In this document: positions 44,716 to 55,000 of the stretch, piece by piece
How positions within the stretch are numbered: the stretch's first letter is position 1
Layout of the letters: each line of letters opens with the position of its first letter
NCBI GenBank assembly: GCA_025808415.1
Contig: CP075525.1
Coordinates: forward strand, 1,969,501 to 2,033,500
Source of the DNA: Cyclobacteriaceae bacterium
GTDB taxonomy: Bacteria; Bacteroidota; Bacteroidia; Cytophagales; Cyclobacteriaceae
DNA: 64,000 bases
Reading direction: 5' to 3'
Notes under the pieces: generated by a model
The model's database searches: none
What the model was told of the DNA's origin: nothing
Seen by the model: the letters and a program-made list of their open reading frames with translations, nothing else
Program-made: the position numbers and the translations under genes

Positions 44716-44748
44716 TTAAAAAGGCGCATTATCCATGCGCCTTTTTAA
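44716..44748 (+). terminator. Strong intrinsic terminator after susD
   Basis: A perfect 14-bp stem TTAAAAAGGCGCAT / ATGCGCCTTTTTAA with a TATCC loop. It separates the SusE-like/SusC/SusD genes from the FG-GAP gene that starts 55 bases later. Partial read-through would give high SusCD and lower downstream expression; full termination would need a separate promoter in 44749-44802, where only a weak TATTCTTG was seen. Confidence 0.9.
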
Positions 44749-44802
44749 TTTCTTAGCGATTAATTTTCGGTTTTATTCTTGGTTTGAGTTTGTCTTTCTC
44801 TG

Positions 44803-47800
44803 ATGAAGCGCTTCATCCTTCTAGTTGTAATTGCACTTTCTGTAATGAGGTGTGGCAGGCCTGTTGAATTGCCTGTTTTTGAAGAAGTGTCTTCCCTGCA
44901 CTCAGGAATTAAATTTTCCAATGATCTTAATTACGATGAAAAATTAAACGCCTATACCTATCGCAATTTTTATAATGGCGCAGGTGTGGCTGTTGGCGAT
45001 ATCAACAATGATGGATTAATCGATATCTATTTTTGCGGAAACCAGGTTGATAATAAGTTGTACCTCAACAAGGGGAATTTTGAATTTGAAGATATTACCG
45101 AAAGGGCAGGTGTAGCTTGTTCTGGAGTTTGGTCAACTGGCGTTAGCATGGTTGATATTAATGGTGATGGTTTATTGGATATTTTTGTTTGTAAATCCGG
45201 TCCCTTACGGAATGGTATCAGGCATAATGAACTGTTCATCAACAATGGTGATCTTACATTTACGGAATCTTCAGAAGCCTGGGGCGTAGCCGATGAAGGC
45301 TTGTCGCTTCATGCAGTATTTTTTGATTATGACCTGGACGGAGACCTTGACTTTTACCTGCTTAATAATTCAAATCGTTCAGTGGGTATTTTTGACCTTC
45401 GGGAAGGACAACGGCAAATTCCTGATCCACAAGGAGGTAATAAATTTTACCGTAACGAGGGTGACCATTTTATAGAGATAACCAAAGAGGCCGGAATTTA
45501 CAGCAGTGCCATTGGATTTGGCTTGGGTGTTTCTGTGGCCGATGTTAATAAAGATGGTTGGCCTGACTTATTTGTTTCTAATGATTTCTTTGAGCGAGAT
45601 TATTTGTATATAAACAACAAAGATGGAACCTTTTCGGAGCAACTGGAGGAAGTTATTTCGGAAATCAGTATGGGCTCCATGGGTGCTGATATTGCAGATT
45701 TAGATAATGACGGTTTTCCGGAAATTTTTGTTACCGAAATGCTTCCTGCCACCCTTCAACGGGTACGAACAAAAGCTATTTTTGAAGATTGGAATAAGTA
45801 TTTAGCAAGCGTTAAAAGTGGGTACTATCATCAGTTTTCGCGAAATGTTTTGCAACGCAATATGGGGTATATTCCAGGCTCGATTGATAAGGTTTTTTTC
45901 TCTGAGATTGGCCGGTATTCAAAAGTACATGCAACTGATTGGAGTTGGGGAGCTTTGTTATTCGATTATAACAACGATGGCCTAAAGGACATTTTTGTAG
46001 CCAATGGTATAGCCAAAGATCTGACCGATCAAGACTATATAAATTTTTATTCCAACACCATGGTGGATGCTGCGCGCCTGAAAAAGGACAGTACGCTAAT
46101 GACCAGTTTATTGAATCAATTGCCATCACAAAAGTTAACGAATTTTTTGTATAGAAATGATGGTGCTTTTCAATTTGAAAGTGTGGCAAACCAAGAAGGT
46201 CTTTCAGCTTTAACTTTTTCAAATGGTGCTGCTTATGGGGATTTTGATAATGATGGGGCGATCGATTTGGTGATTAATAATATTAATGATCCGGCACGTA
46301 TTTATAAGAATAAGAGTCGATCTTTTGATAAGAAAGGAACCTCAAATTACCTAGCCATTGAACTTCGTGGTGCACGATTAAATACCTCTGGTATCGGGGC
46401 ACAAGTTACTGTATTTAAGGGCGACAATAAGTATTATGTAGAGCAAGCCCCTGTAAGGGGATACTTATCTTCAGTGTCCCATATTTTGCACCTTGGTCTG
46501 GGGCGTGCTGAGCATATAGATTCATTAATCGTTGTTTGGCCAGGGGGACAGAAACAATTGGTTAATGGAGTAAATGTGAACCAGCGTATTTTGCTTCACC
46601 AAGACTCTTTAAAAACTATACTTAATATGGTAAGGCCTGAAATCGGTAAGGCATATATGGTTAAAACGGATGGCTTGCTAGACCATTCTCATCAGGAAAT
46701 GGATTTTGTTGATTTTGACAGAAATAGACTGTTGTTTGAAATGATAAACGATGGTGTGGCACTAGCTTTAGGCGATGTTAACAATGATGGGCTAACCGAC
46801 TTGTTTATTGGGGGTGCAGCTAATTTTTCAGGGGGCCTATACGTTCAGCAAACCGATGGTAGATTTTTGTCCTCAGGTCAACTTGTTTTTGAACAAGATA
46901 AGCATGCTGAGGATACGGATGCGATTTTTCTTGACGCCAACGGTGATGGTTACCAAGATATTTATGTGTGTAGTGGAGGTAAAAGATATGCTGCAGGTTC
47001 ATTTTGGTTAACAGACAGGCTTTACTTAAATGATCGGATGGGAAATTTTATGCGAGCAGCCTCAATTGAGATCAATGGCGATAAAATGGAAAGTACCTCC
47101 TTCGTAAGGTCCTCAGACTTTAACAATGATGGCTTACCGGATTTATTGATTGGTATTCGCGCTGATCCGTTTAAATATGGAGTGAACACGAATGCTTATC
47201 TTCTACTGAATCAGGGAAATGGATTGTTTCTTGATGTAACAAAAACCATGGCTCCTGAATTTTATTCCCTGGGAATGTTAAGTGATGCAGCTGTTATTGA
47301 TTTTGATGCTGATGGTGATCTGGATATACTGTTTGCTGCAGAGTGGTCAACTTTACAGTATTTCCGGAATGAAAATGGAAAATTTATAAATTCTACAAGA
47401 GATGTTGGACTTCATAAGTTTTCAGGGAAATGGCATTCGCTTGCAGGTGTGGATGTTAATCACGATGGCTTTCCTGATATTGTTGCCGGGAATACAGGTT
47501 TAAACGGCATGTATACTGGTGATAAAAATTCGCCCTTGATAATGTATATAAATGATTTTGATAACAATGGCGACACGGAGCAAATAATATGTAAACAGAT
47601 TGATGGTAAGGATTTTCCTTTGGCTCTTTATCCTGACATCACCAAGCAGATGCCCATGCTTAAAAAAAAATTTACCGATTTTGACAGTTATAAATTGGCC
47701 AGTGTCCAGGAGCTATTTTCAGGGAATCTCATTCGGGCCTCAATAAAGTCCCAAATAAATTATTCTTTCTCTACCGTGTTTATCAATGAAAGGGGTGCAA

Positions 47801-48135
47801 AGTTCAGCTCTGTTGAATTGCCATGGCAAGCGCAATTGACTCCTTTATACTCTATTTTGCCACTGGATTTAAATGGTGATGGCCATACGGATTTGCTGCT
47901 TGGAGGAAATCAAACGAAGATAAAGCCTGAGTGGGGATCAATCAATAGTACTTTTGGGATTACCTTACTTGGTAAAGGAGACGGTACTTTTGTGCACTTA
48001 CCTAACCAAAAATCGGGTTTCCATTTGCGCGGAGAAATCCGTTCCGTTAAAGCAATTGCTATTGGATCCGACTCATATGTTTTAGTTTTACGCAATAATG
48101 ATTCAGTATTAACCTTTAAAATCAATAAGCCTTGA
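44803..48135 (+). CDS. Giant FG-GAP/ASPIC-UnbV lipoprotein 1
   Basis: 1110 residues. A lipoprotein signal (MKRFILLVVIALSVMRC) precedes a long array of Asp-rich calcium-loop repeats such as VGDINNDGLIDIYF, VDINGDGLLDIFV, VADVNKDGWPDLFV, GDVNNDGLTDLFIG and LDLNGDGHTDLLLG; about 14 can be picked out by eye, consistent with two beta-propellers. Between the two sets, at about residues 518-600, is an ASPIC/UnbV domain (LRGARLNTSGIGAQVTVFKG, HLGLGRAEHIDSLIVVWPGG). The conserved ATDWSWGALLFDYNNDG is shared by all three paralogues. No catalytic site is known. Likely a surface binding or scaffold protein. Confidence 0.9.
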   Translation: MKRFILLVVIALSVMRCGRPVELPVFEEVSSLHSGIKFSNDLNYDEKLNAYTYRNFYNGAGVAVGDINNDGLIDIYFCGNQVDNKLYLNKGNFEFEDITERAGVACSGVWSTGVSMVDINGDGLLDIFVCKSGPLRNGIRHNELFINNGDLTFTESSEAWGVADEGLSLHAVFFDYDLDGDLDFYLLNNSNRSVGIFDLREGQRQIPDPQGGNKFYRNEGDHFIEITKEAGIYSSAIGFGLGVSVADVNKDGWPDLFVSNDFFERDYLYINNKDGTFSEQLEEVISEISMGSMGADIADLDNDGFPEIFVTEMLPATLQRVRTKAIFEDWNKYLASVKSGYYHQFSRNVLQRNMGYIPGSIDKVFFSEIGRYSKVHATDWSWGALLFDYNNDGLKDIFVANGIAKDLTDQDYINFYSNTMVDAARLKKDSTLMTSLLNQLPSQKLTNFLYRNDGAFQFESVANQEGLSALTFSNGAAYGDFDNDGAIDLVINNINDPARIYKNKSRSFDKKGTSNYLAIELRGARLNTSGIGAQVTVFKGDNKYYVEQAPVRGYLSSVSHILHLGLGRAEHIDSLIVVWPGGQKQLVNGVNVNQRILLHQDSLKTILNMVRPEIGKAYMVKTDGLLDHSHQEMDFVDFDRNRLLFEMINDGVALALGDVNNDGLTDLFIGGAANFSGGLYVQQTDGRFLSSGQLVFEQDKHAEDTDAIFLDANGDGYQDIYVCSGGKRYAAGSFWLTDRLYLNDRMGNFMRAASIEINGDKMESTSFVRSSDFNNDGLPDLLIGIRADPFKYGVNTNAYLLLNQGNGLFLDVTKTMAPEFYSLGMLSDAAVIDFDADGDLDILFAAEWSTLQYFRNENGKFINSTRDVGLHKFSGKWHSLAGVDVNHDGFPDIVAGNTGLNGMYTGDKNSPLIMYINDFDNNGDTEQIICKQIDGKDFPLALYPDITKQMPMLKKKFTDFDSYKLASVQELFSGNLIRASIKSQINYSFSTVFINERGAKFSSVELPWQAQLTPLYSILPLDLNGDGHTDLLLGGNQTKIKPEWGSINSTFGITLLGKGDGTFVHLPNQKSGFHLRGEIRSVKAIAIGSDSYVLVLRNNDSVLTFKINKP

Positions 48136-48701
48136 TGAATTTTTTTAAAATTTCGTGCTTGCTTCTATTGTTATCCATCCTGGTTTCATGTAAACAATCA
48201 CCCTACGATAAGCTTGTTGATAGGGAAATGGCAAGCGGTATTCGTTATGATTCAATTTTCCTCGGTATCAAGTTTGGTATGAGTCAAAAGGATTTTTATA
48301 CGCACTGTTGGGAGTTGAATAAACAAGGACTTATACTTCAGGGGCCAAGTAATTTATCGGTACAATACCGATTAGATACCACGTTAATGCGTTCAGATAC
48401 GTACATGTGGTTTTACCCTGATTTTCAGGATGGTGAATTAAACCGTATGCCAGTTGAATTTTCATACCTGGCGTGGGCACCCTGGAATCCCATGCTTTCG
48501 TCTGATAGTTTGCTAATGGATGTAAAACAATTGCTGGAGCGTTGGTATGGTTCGGAATTTATTTACTTGGAGAATAAGGATAAGACAAAAAAACTTTGGG
48601 TCATGGTTATGGGCAACAGGCGTATCAGGCTTTTCATAAAGAACGCCTCAACTGTTGGTGCTGATATTACCGATCTATATAGAGTCAAGAATGAAAACTG
48701 A
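48135..48701 (+). CDS. Small lipoprotein inserted between FG-GAP genes, unknown function
   Basis: 188 residues from the ATG at 48135, which shares a base with the preceding stop (TGATG). The signal MNFFKISCLLLLLSILVSC has lipobox LVSC. The mature part is a compact alpha/beta sequence with SIFLGIKFGMSQKDFYTHCWEL (split), VEFSYLAWAPWNP and a Trp/Tyr-rich middle; no family is recognised. Its last bases overlap the start of the next FG-GAP gene by 11 bases, so translation is tightly coupled on both sides. A partner or chaperone of the FG-GAP proteins is a guess from position only. Confidence 0.8.
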   Translation: MNFFKISCLLLLLSILVSCKQSPYDKLVDREMASGIRYDSIFLGIKFGMSQKDFYTHCWELNKQGLILQGPSNLSVQYRLDTTLMRSDTYMWFYPDFQDGELNRMPVEFSYLAWAPWNPMLSSDSLLMDVKQLLERWYGSEFIYLENKDKTKKLWVMVMGNRRIRLFIKNASTVGADITDLYRVKNEN

Positions 48702-51700
48702 TTTGCGCTTAGTAGGCCATATAATTTTGCCTTTATCCATCGGGGTATGGCTTTTTGGTTGCAACCCAAAAGCAAAAACCGATGAACGGTTATTTGATTT
48801 TTTGCCCCCTGAGCGAACGGGTATTAAATTCAGGAATGACCTTGTGTTCGATGAAGCCTTCAATATTTTTACGTATCGTAATTTTTATAATGGTGGTGGT
48901 GTTGGTATTGGTGACTTTAATAAAGATGGGCTCCCTGATATTTATTTCACTTGTAATCAAGGTCAGAATAAATTATACCTGAATAAAGGTGATTTTCGTT
49001 TTGAAGATATAACAGAACAAGCGGGGGTTGGTGGTTCGAGGGCGTGGTCTACAGGAGTTGCGGTAGCTGACATAAATGGCGATGGCTTACTTGATATTTA
49101 TGTTTGTAATTCAGGGGACATTAAAGGAGATAATAAGCAAAATGAGCTTTTTATCAACAACGGTGATCTTACATTCTCTGAACAAGCTGAGCGCTATGGT
49201 TTGGCTGATCAGGGCTTTTCAACACACGCTGTTTTTTTTGATTATGATAACGATGGAGACCTGGACCTCTATCTTTTAAACAATTCATACCAAGCCATTG
49301 GTAGTTTTAACCTGATGCAAAATATCAGGCATGTTCGTGATTCGGTTGGGGGAGACAAACTATTCCGGAATGATGGTGATCGATTTACTGATGTCAGTGA
49401 AGCTGCAGGTATTTATGGAAGCATAATTGGTTTCGGATTGGGCATAACCGTGGGTGATGTAAATAATGATGGGTGGATGGATATCTTCATAAGCAATGAT
49501 TTTTTTGAGCGTGATTATTTGTATATCAATAACCATGATGGAACTTTTAAAGAAGTTCTTGAATCGGCCATGCCATCCATAAGTGCAGCGTCTATGGGAG
49601 CTGATGTAGCCGATATCAACAACGATGGTTGGCTTGACATCTTTGTAACCGATATGCTTCCAGAAGACGATTATCGACTCAAGCAAATCACTACTTTCGA
49701 TAACTGGGATCGTTTTACGTATGGGCATTCAAACGGTTATCATTACCAGCTTACCCGAAATATGCTTCATTTGAACAATGGTAATCAAACTTTTAGCGAT
49801 ATAAGCCGATTAGCAGGTGTTGAAGCAACTGATTGGAGTTGGGGGGCTTTGATTTTTGATGTAGACAATGATGGATCTAAGGATATTTTTGTAGCGAATG
49901 GAATCCATCAGGATATTACAGACCTTGATTACCTGAGTTTTATCGCTGATGAAAAAACCATTAAAAGAATTGTAAGTAAGCAAGGGGTAGATTATAAGGC
50001 CTTAATTGAGCCTATTCCTATCCATCCGGTACCTAATTATTTATTTCAAAATAAAGGAAACCTTCAATTTGTTAATAAGGCGGGCAAATGGGGGCTTGCA
50101 GAAAAGACCCATAGTAATGGCGCTGCTTATGCAGACTTGAACAATGATGGTGCTTTAGACCTTGTAATTAATAACGTTAATAATTATGCTTTCATATATG
50201 AAAATAAGCAACTTCAGGTAAGCCCTTCCAACAATTTCATCAAGTTTGAATTAACGGGAATAGGAAAAAATACTTCTGCCATTGGTGCCCGCGTTGAAGT
50301 AAAGGCTGGTGATAACCTATTCATAGTGGAGCAAATGCCTAACCGTGGCTTTCAATCATCGGTTGATCAGAAACTTATTGTTGGGGTAGGGAGCCACCAG
50401 TTGCTTGATTCGGTTAAGGTATACTGGCCATCGGGAAGGCTAACTTCTCTGGCAACCGTCAAATCCAATCAGGAGCTTAAGCTCAATGAAAAGGATGGTT
50501 TGGAAATTCGGGCCAAGGCCATGTTCAATGGTCCCGCAGTATTTTCAAAACTTGAGCGTAAACCCTTTTTCGAGTACACCCATCGTGAAAACCCTTTTGT
50601 AGATTTTGATCGTGACCGGCTGACTTATCATATGCTATCAACCCAGGGCCCAGCCTTGGCAGTTGGCGATGTAAATGGTGACGGCCGGGAAGATGTTTTT
50701 TTGGGTGGCGCCCGAGGCTATGCCGCTGCCTTATATATGCAGCAAACAAGTGGAGAGTTTCAGCGAGCAACTGCACCTGCTTTTAATGACGATGCTGCTT
50801 CGGAAGATGTTCAGGCTATTTTCTTTGATTTTGACAATGATGGTGATTTGGATCTTTTTGTGGCCAGTGGCGGGAATGAATTTACCGTAGGTGCACCAGA
50901 ATTGGTAGATCGGATTTACAAGAATGACGGTTCAGGTAATTTTGTGCGCACACCGCAACGCGGTTTATCTACTCAAGCACGAATTACCGGAACGGCAAAA
51001 GCAGGTGATTTTGATGGTGATGGATATCTTGACTTATTTGTTGGTGTTCGCGCTGATCCATTTGCATATGGAATCCCACCTTCTGGTTTTATTTATCGCA
51101 ATGACGGACAGGGAAATTATGAGGACGTAACCCAAGCGGTTGCGCCCATGCTTTCGGGATTAGGGCATATAACGGATGCATGTTGGACAGACTATGATAA
51201 AGATGGTGATTTAGATCTGCTAGTGGTGGGGGAGTGGATGCACCCAGTATTGCTTGAAAATAGTAAAGGTTATTTCAGAGATCGAAGTACAGAAGTGGGT
51301 TTCGATAAGTATTCAGGCTGGTGGAATACTGTTCAAGAAGCGGACTTAAACTCAGATGGATACACAGATTTTGTTTTGGGCAATCATGGTTTAAATAGCA
51401 GGTTCAAAGGTTCTGATCATACACCTTTGTATCTGTTTACAAATGATTTTGATGGAAATGGAACCCTTGAGCACATCTATGCCCGCGATGTTGGAGGAAA
51501 AATATTACCCTTTACGCTAAAGCATGAAATTGTAGCACAGATGCCAAGCCTGAAAAAAAAGTACCTCAAGTACGAAAGTTATAATAAGCATACTGTTCAG
51601 GATATTTTTACACCCACCCAATTAAAGGATGCTCATGTTCTAACGGCTAACTTTTTAAGTTCGTCAATAATGCTTAACAACGGTGGTAAAAAATTTAAAA

Positions 51701-52023
51701 TTCAAGCACTTCCTATAGAAGCGCAAATTACCCCGGTATACTCTATTCTTGCTGATGACTTTGATAAAGATGGTAATACCGATTTATTACTGGGGGGTAA
51801 CTTGTATGAGGCGAAACCTGAAGCTGGCCGTTATGACGCAAGCTACGGAACCTTCCTGAAAGGCTCAGGTGATGGTAATTTTGTGAATATCCCCTCGCGA
51901 TTATGTGGATTCTCCGTTACAGGAGCCATTCGCAAGATGCAACGTATACAAATAGCCGGAAAACCCTACTTACTAATTGCCCGAAATAATGATTCCGTTG
52001 TGTTCTTCAAACTGAGTCCATGA
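48691..52023 (+). CDS. Giant FG-GAP/ASPIC-UnbV lipoprotein 2
   Basis: 1110 residues from the ATG at 48691; codons further upstream would overlap the previous gene more and mask the lipobox (IGVWLFGC). The architecture is the same as protein 1: first FG-GAP set (IGDFNKDGLPDIYF, ADINGDGLLDIYVC, VGDVNNDGWMDIFIS, ATDWSWGALIFDVDNDG), ASPIC/UnbV at about residues 515-600 (TSAIGARVEVKAGDN, VYWPSGR), then a second FG-GAP set (VGDVNGDGREDVFLGG, ADDFDKDGNTDLLLGG). It overlaps the next gene by 4 bases (ATGA). By eye it is closer to protein 1 than protein 3 is. Confidence 0.9.
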   Translation: MKTDLRLVGHIILPLSIGVWLFGCNPKAKTDERLFDFLPPERTGIKFRNDLVFDEAFNIFTYRNFYNGGGVGIGDFNKDGLPDIYFTCNQGQNKLYLNKGDFRFEDITEQAGVGGSRAWSTGVAVADINGDGLLDIYVCNSGDIKGDNKQNELFINNGDLTFSEQAERYGLADQGFSTHAVFFDYDNDGDLDLYLLNNSYQAIGSFNLMQNIRHVRDSVGGDKLFRNDGDRFTDVSEAAGIYGSIIGFGLGITVGDVNNDGWMDIFISNDFFERDYLYINNHDGTFKEVLESAMPSISAASMGADVADINNDGWLDIFVTDMLPEDDYRLKQITTFDNWDRFTYGHSNGYHYQLTRNMLHLNNGNQTFSDISRLAGVEATDWSWGALIFDVDNDGSKDIFVANGIHQDITDLDYLSFIADEKTIKRIVSKQGVDYKALIEPIPIHPVPNYLFQNKGNLQFVNKAGKWGLAEKTHSNGAAYADLNNDGALDLVINNVNNYAFIYENKQLQVSPSNNFIKFELTGIGKNTSAIGARVEVKAGDNLFIVEQMPNRGFQSSVDQKLIVGVGSHQLLDSVKVYWPSGRLTSLATVKSNQELKLNEKDGLEIRAKAMFNGPAVFSKLERKPFFEYTHRENPFVDFDRDRLTYHMLSTQGPALAVGDVNGDGREDVFLGGARGYAAALYMQQTSGEFQRATAPAFNDDAASEDVQAIFFDFDNDGDLDLFVASGGNEFTVGAPELVDRIYKNDGSGNFVRTPQRGLSTQARITGTAKAGDFDGDGYLDLFVGVRADPFAYGIPPSGFIYRNDGQGNYEDVTQAVAPMLSGLGHITDACWTDYDKDGDLDLLVVGEWMHPVLLENSKGYFRDRSTEVGFDKYSGWWNTVQEADLNSDGYTDFVLGNHGLNSRFKGSDHTPLYLFTNDFDGNGTLEHIYARDVGGKILPFTLKHEIVAQMPSLKKKYLKYESYNKHTVQDIFTPTQLKDAHVLTANFLSSSIMLNNGGKKFKIQALPIEAQITPVYSILADDFDKDGNTDLLLGGNLYEAKPEAGRYDASYGTFLKGSGDGNFVNIPSRLCGFSVTGAIRKMQRIQIAGKPYLLIARNNDSVVFFKLSP

Positions 52024-55000
52024 GAGTATTCATTTTGAGTATTTTTATTTTAACTATAGGTTGCCAGGAGAAGTCGAAAGATACGTTATTTAAGTTCCTT
52101 TCACCTATTCAAACAGGAGTCCACTTTTCCAATAATCTTTCCAATAAAAAACTCGACATCATTCAGTACATGTATTACTACAATGGTGGTGGAGTGGCGG
52201 CCGGTGATTTTAATAACGATGGCCTGATAGATTTGTATTTTACGGCCAATGAAGAACTTAATAGGCTTTACCTGAACAAAGGAAATTTAAAATTCGAAGA
52301 CATTACACATGCAGCCGGTGTTGCCGGGGAAGGTGATTGGACAACCGGGGTTACTTTAGTAGATATTAATAATGATGGATACCTTGATATTTATGTTTGC
52401 CAGGTAGGTGGTTATAAAGGGCTTCAAGGCCATAACCTATTGTATATTAACAACGGTGATTTAACGTTTACTGAGCAAGCAGTTGAATATGGCTTGGATT
52501 TTACAGGTTTCTCCACACAAGCTGTTTTTTTTGACTACGATAATGATGGGGACATGGATATGTACCTGCTTAACCATTCCATTCATACCATCCACAGTTA
52601 TGGGTCATCTGAATTGCGTAAAGAATTAAATGCTACCTCCGGTGATAAACTCTTCCGAAACCTGGCTGAAAATGGAATAAAGAAGTTTGAAGATGTAACA
52701 ATAGAATCCAAAATCTATTCATCCCATATTGGTTATGGATTAGGTGTTTCAATCTCCGACATCAATCAGGATGGTTGGCTGGATATTTATGTGGCCAACG
52801 ACTTTCATGAAAATGATTACCTCTACCTAAATAATGGTAATGGCACCTTTACCGAATGCCTTGAAAAATTCATTGCTCATACCAGCAGGTATTCAATGGG
52901 TTGTGATATTGCCGATATTAATGGTGACGGGTTACCTGATATTGTTACGCTGGATATGCTGCCGGAGGATCCTCAAATACTGATGAAATCTGCTGCTGAA
53001 GATACGCAGGAGGTTTCGGATATAAAGCAAGGTTATGGTTATGGGCACCAGTATGTACGCAATAGTTTACAGGTTAACAGAGGTGATCATTTTATGGAGA
53101 TTGCCCAATATGCAGGTATACACGCTACCGATTGGAGTTGGGGTGCATTGATGGGCGATTTTACAAATGACGGTAAAACCGAATTGTTTATATCAACCGG
53201 TATATATAAACGACCAAACGACCTGGATTACATTCAATATACGGCTGACCTTGCTAATCTGCGGTATCAGAATCTTGATAGTGACAGTTTAGAGCGTGAG
53301 ATGATTAAGCGGCTTCCTACCTTACGCATTCCCAACTTTATCTTTAAGCAAAGTGATGATTTAAAATTTGAAAACCTGGCGCAACAATGGGGCTTGAATT
53401 TGCCATCATATTCAAATGGCATAACGTATGCCGATTTGGATAACGATGGAGATCTTGAGTTGATTATCAACAATGTGAATCAACCTGCCTTTATCTATGA
53501 GAATAAAACAAATGAAAAGTTTTCAAACAATTTTTTGAAAGTTGAATTACGTTCGCCAAAGAATTATTTCGGTATTGGTTCTCGTGTAAATGTTTATGCC
53601 AAGGGTAAAGTCTTTATGCGTGAAGCGATATTGTCACGGGGATTCCAATCAGCTGTTTCCCCGGTTATTCATTTTGGTTTAGGAGATATTGATAAAATTG
53701 ATAGCGTTGAAATTTATTGGAGAGGTAATGCTGTTCAAGTTGAAAAAGAAATTACAGTAAACAGTACAGTAACGTTTCATGAAAACGCTGATTTGTCGAT
53801 CAGAAAGTCTGAAAAAAGTAGTGTCAATGTCCAGCTTCGTGAAGCATCTGTTATAATACCTTTCAGGCATAACGAGAATGATTACAAAGATTATCTGGCT
53901 GAGCCCCTTATTCCGTATTTATTGTCACGCGAAGGACCTGCAGTTGCGGTAGCTGATGTGAACGGTGATGGTTTCGATGATATCTTTATTGGTGGGAGCA
54001 AACATCAGGCCGCAGCTCTTTATATTCAAAAGCTTAATGGTTCGTTCAGCTTGATAAACCTCGATGTCTTTGAAAAAGATAAACTTCATGAAGATGTGGA
54101 TGCTGTTTTTGCAGATGTAAATAATGACGGTTTTCCTGACTTATATGTGGTGAGCGGAGGAAATGAATATCCTGAAGGGCATAAATTATTAGCCGATCGA
54201 TTGTATATAAATGATGGTAAAGGAAAGTTTTCTAAAGCTGCTGATTTATTGCCTTCCGTTTATTTTAACGGTTCTTGTGTGAAACCTGCTGATTTTAATA
54301 ATGATGGATTTATTGACTTCTTTATAGGAGCGCGTAATACTCCCTTTAAATATGGGGTTGCTCCAACAAGCTATATTTTGGTTAATGATGGCCGGGGAAA
54401 GTTCTCAGTACATACGGAACTTGAAACGGGTTTGGTTACCGATGCCGCCTGGCACGATGTAAACAATGATGGTATCTTGGATATTATTGTAGTGGGTGAC
54501 TGGATGCCGATTTCTGTTTTCATTAATTCTATCAATAAATTTATTGCGAAAGAAATATCCGGGTTCACGAAAACTCATGGATGGTGGAAGTCAATAAAAG
54601 TGGCCGATTTGAATGGGGACAAACGTGCCGAAATAATTGCAGGAAATGTTGGTGATAACCTAAGGTTAAAACCATCTTCAACCCAGCCGATAACGTTGCT
54701 AGTGAATGATTTTGACAGCAACGGTACTGTCGACCCGGTATTGTTTTATTATCTGGGTAAGCGGAATATTCCCTTTCATACAAAAATGCAACTGGGCAAG
54801 CAGTTGCCCTCACTCAATAAAAAATTTAACAATTATTTGAGTTTCTCTACTATATCAGGCCCAGCCGACATGTTTACCGATGATAAATTGCAAGAGGCTG
54901 AAGTTAAATACGCTTATACGTTTAAGACATCAGTATTTTCTCCTGCCAAGGATAACAGTTACGAGCGTTGTAAAATCGATAATCTTCTCCAGTTAAGTAT

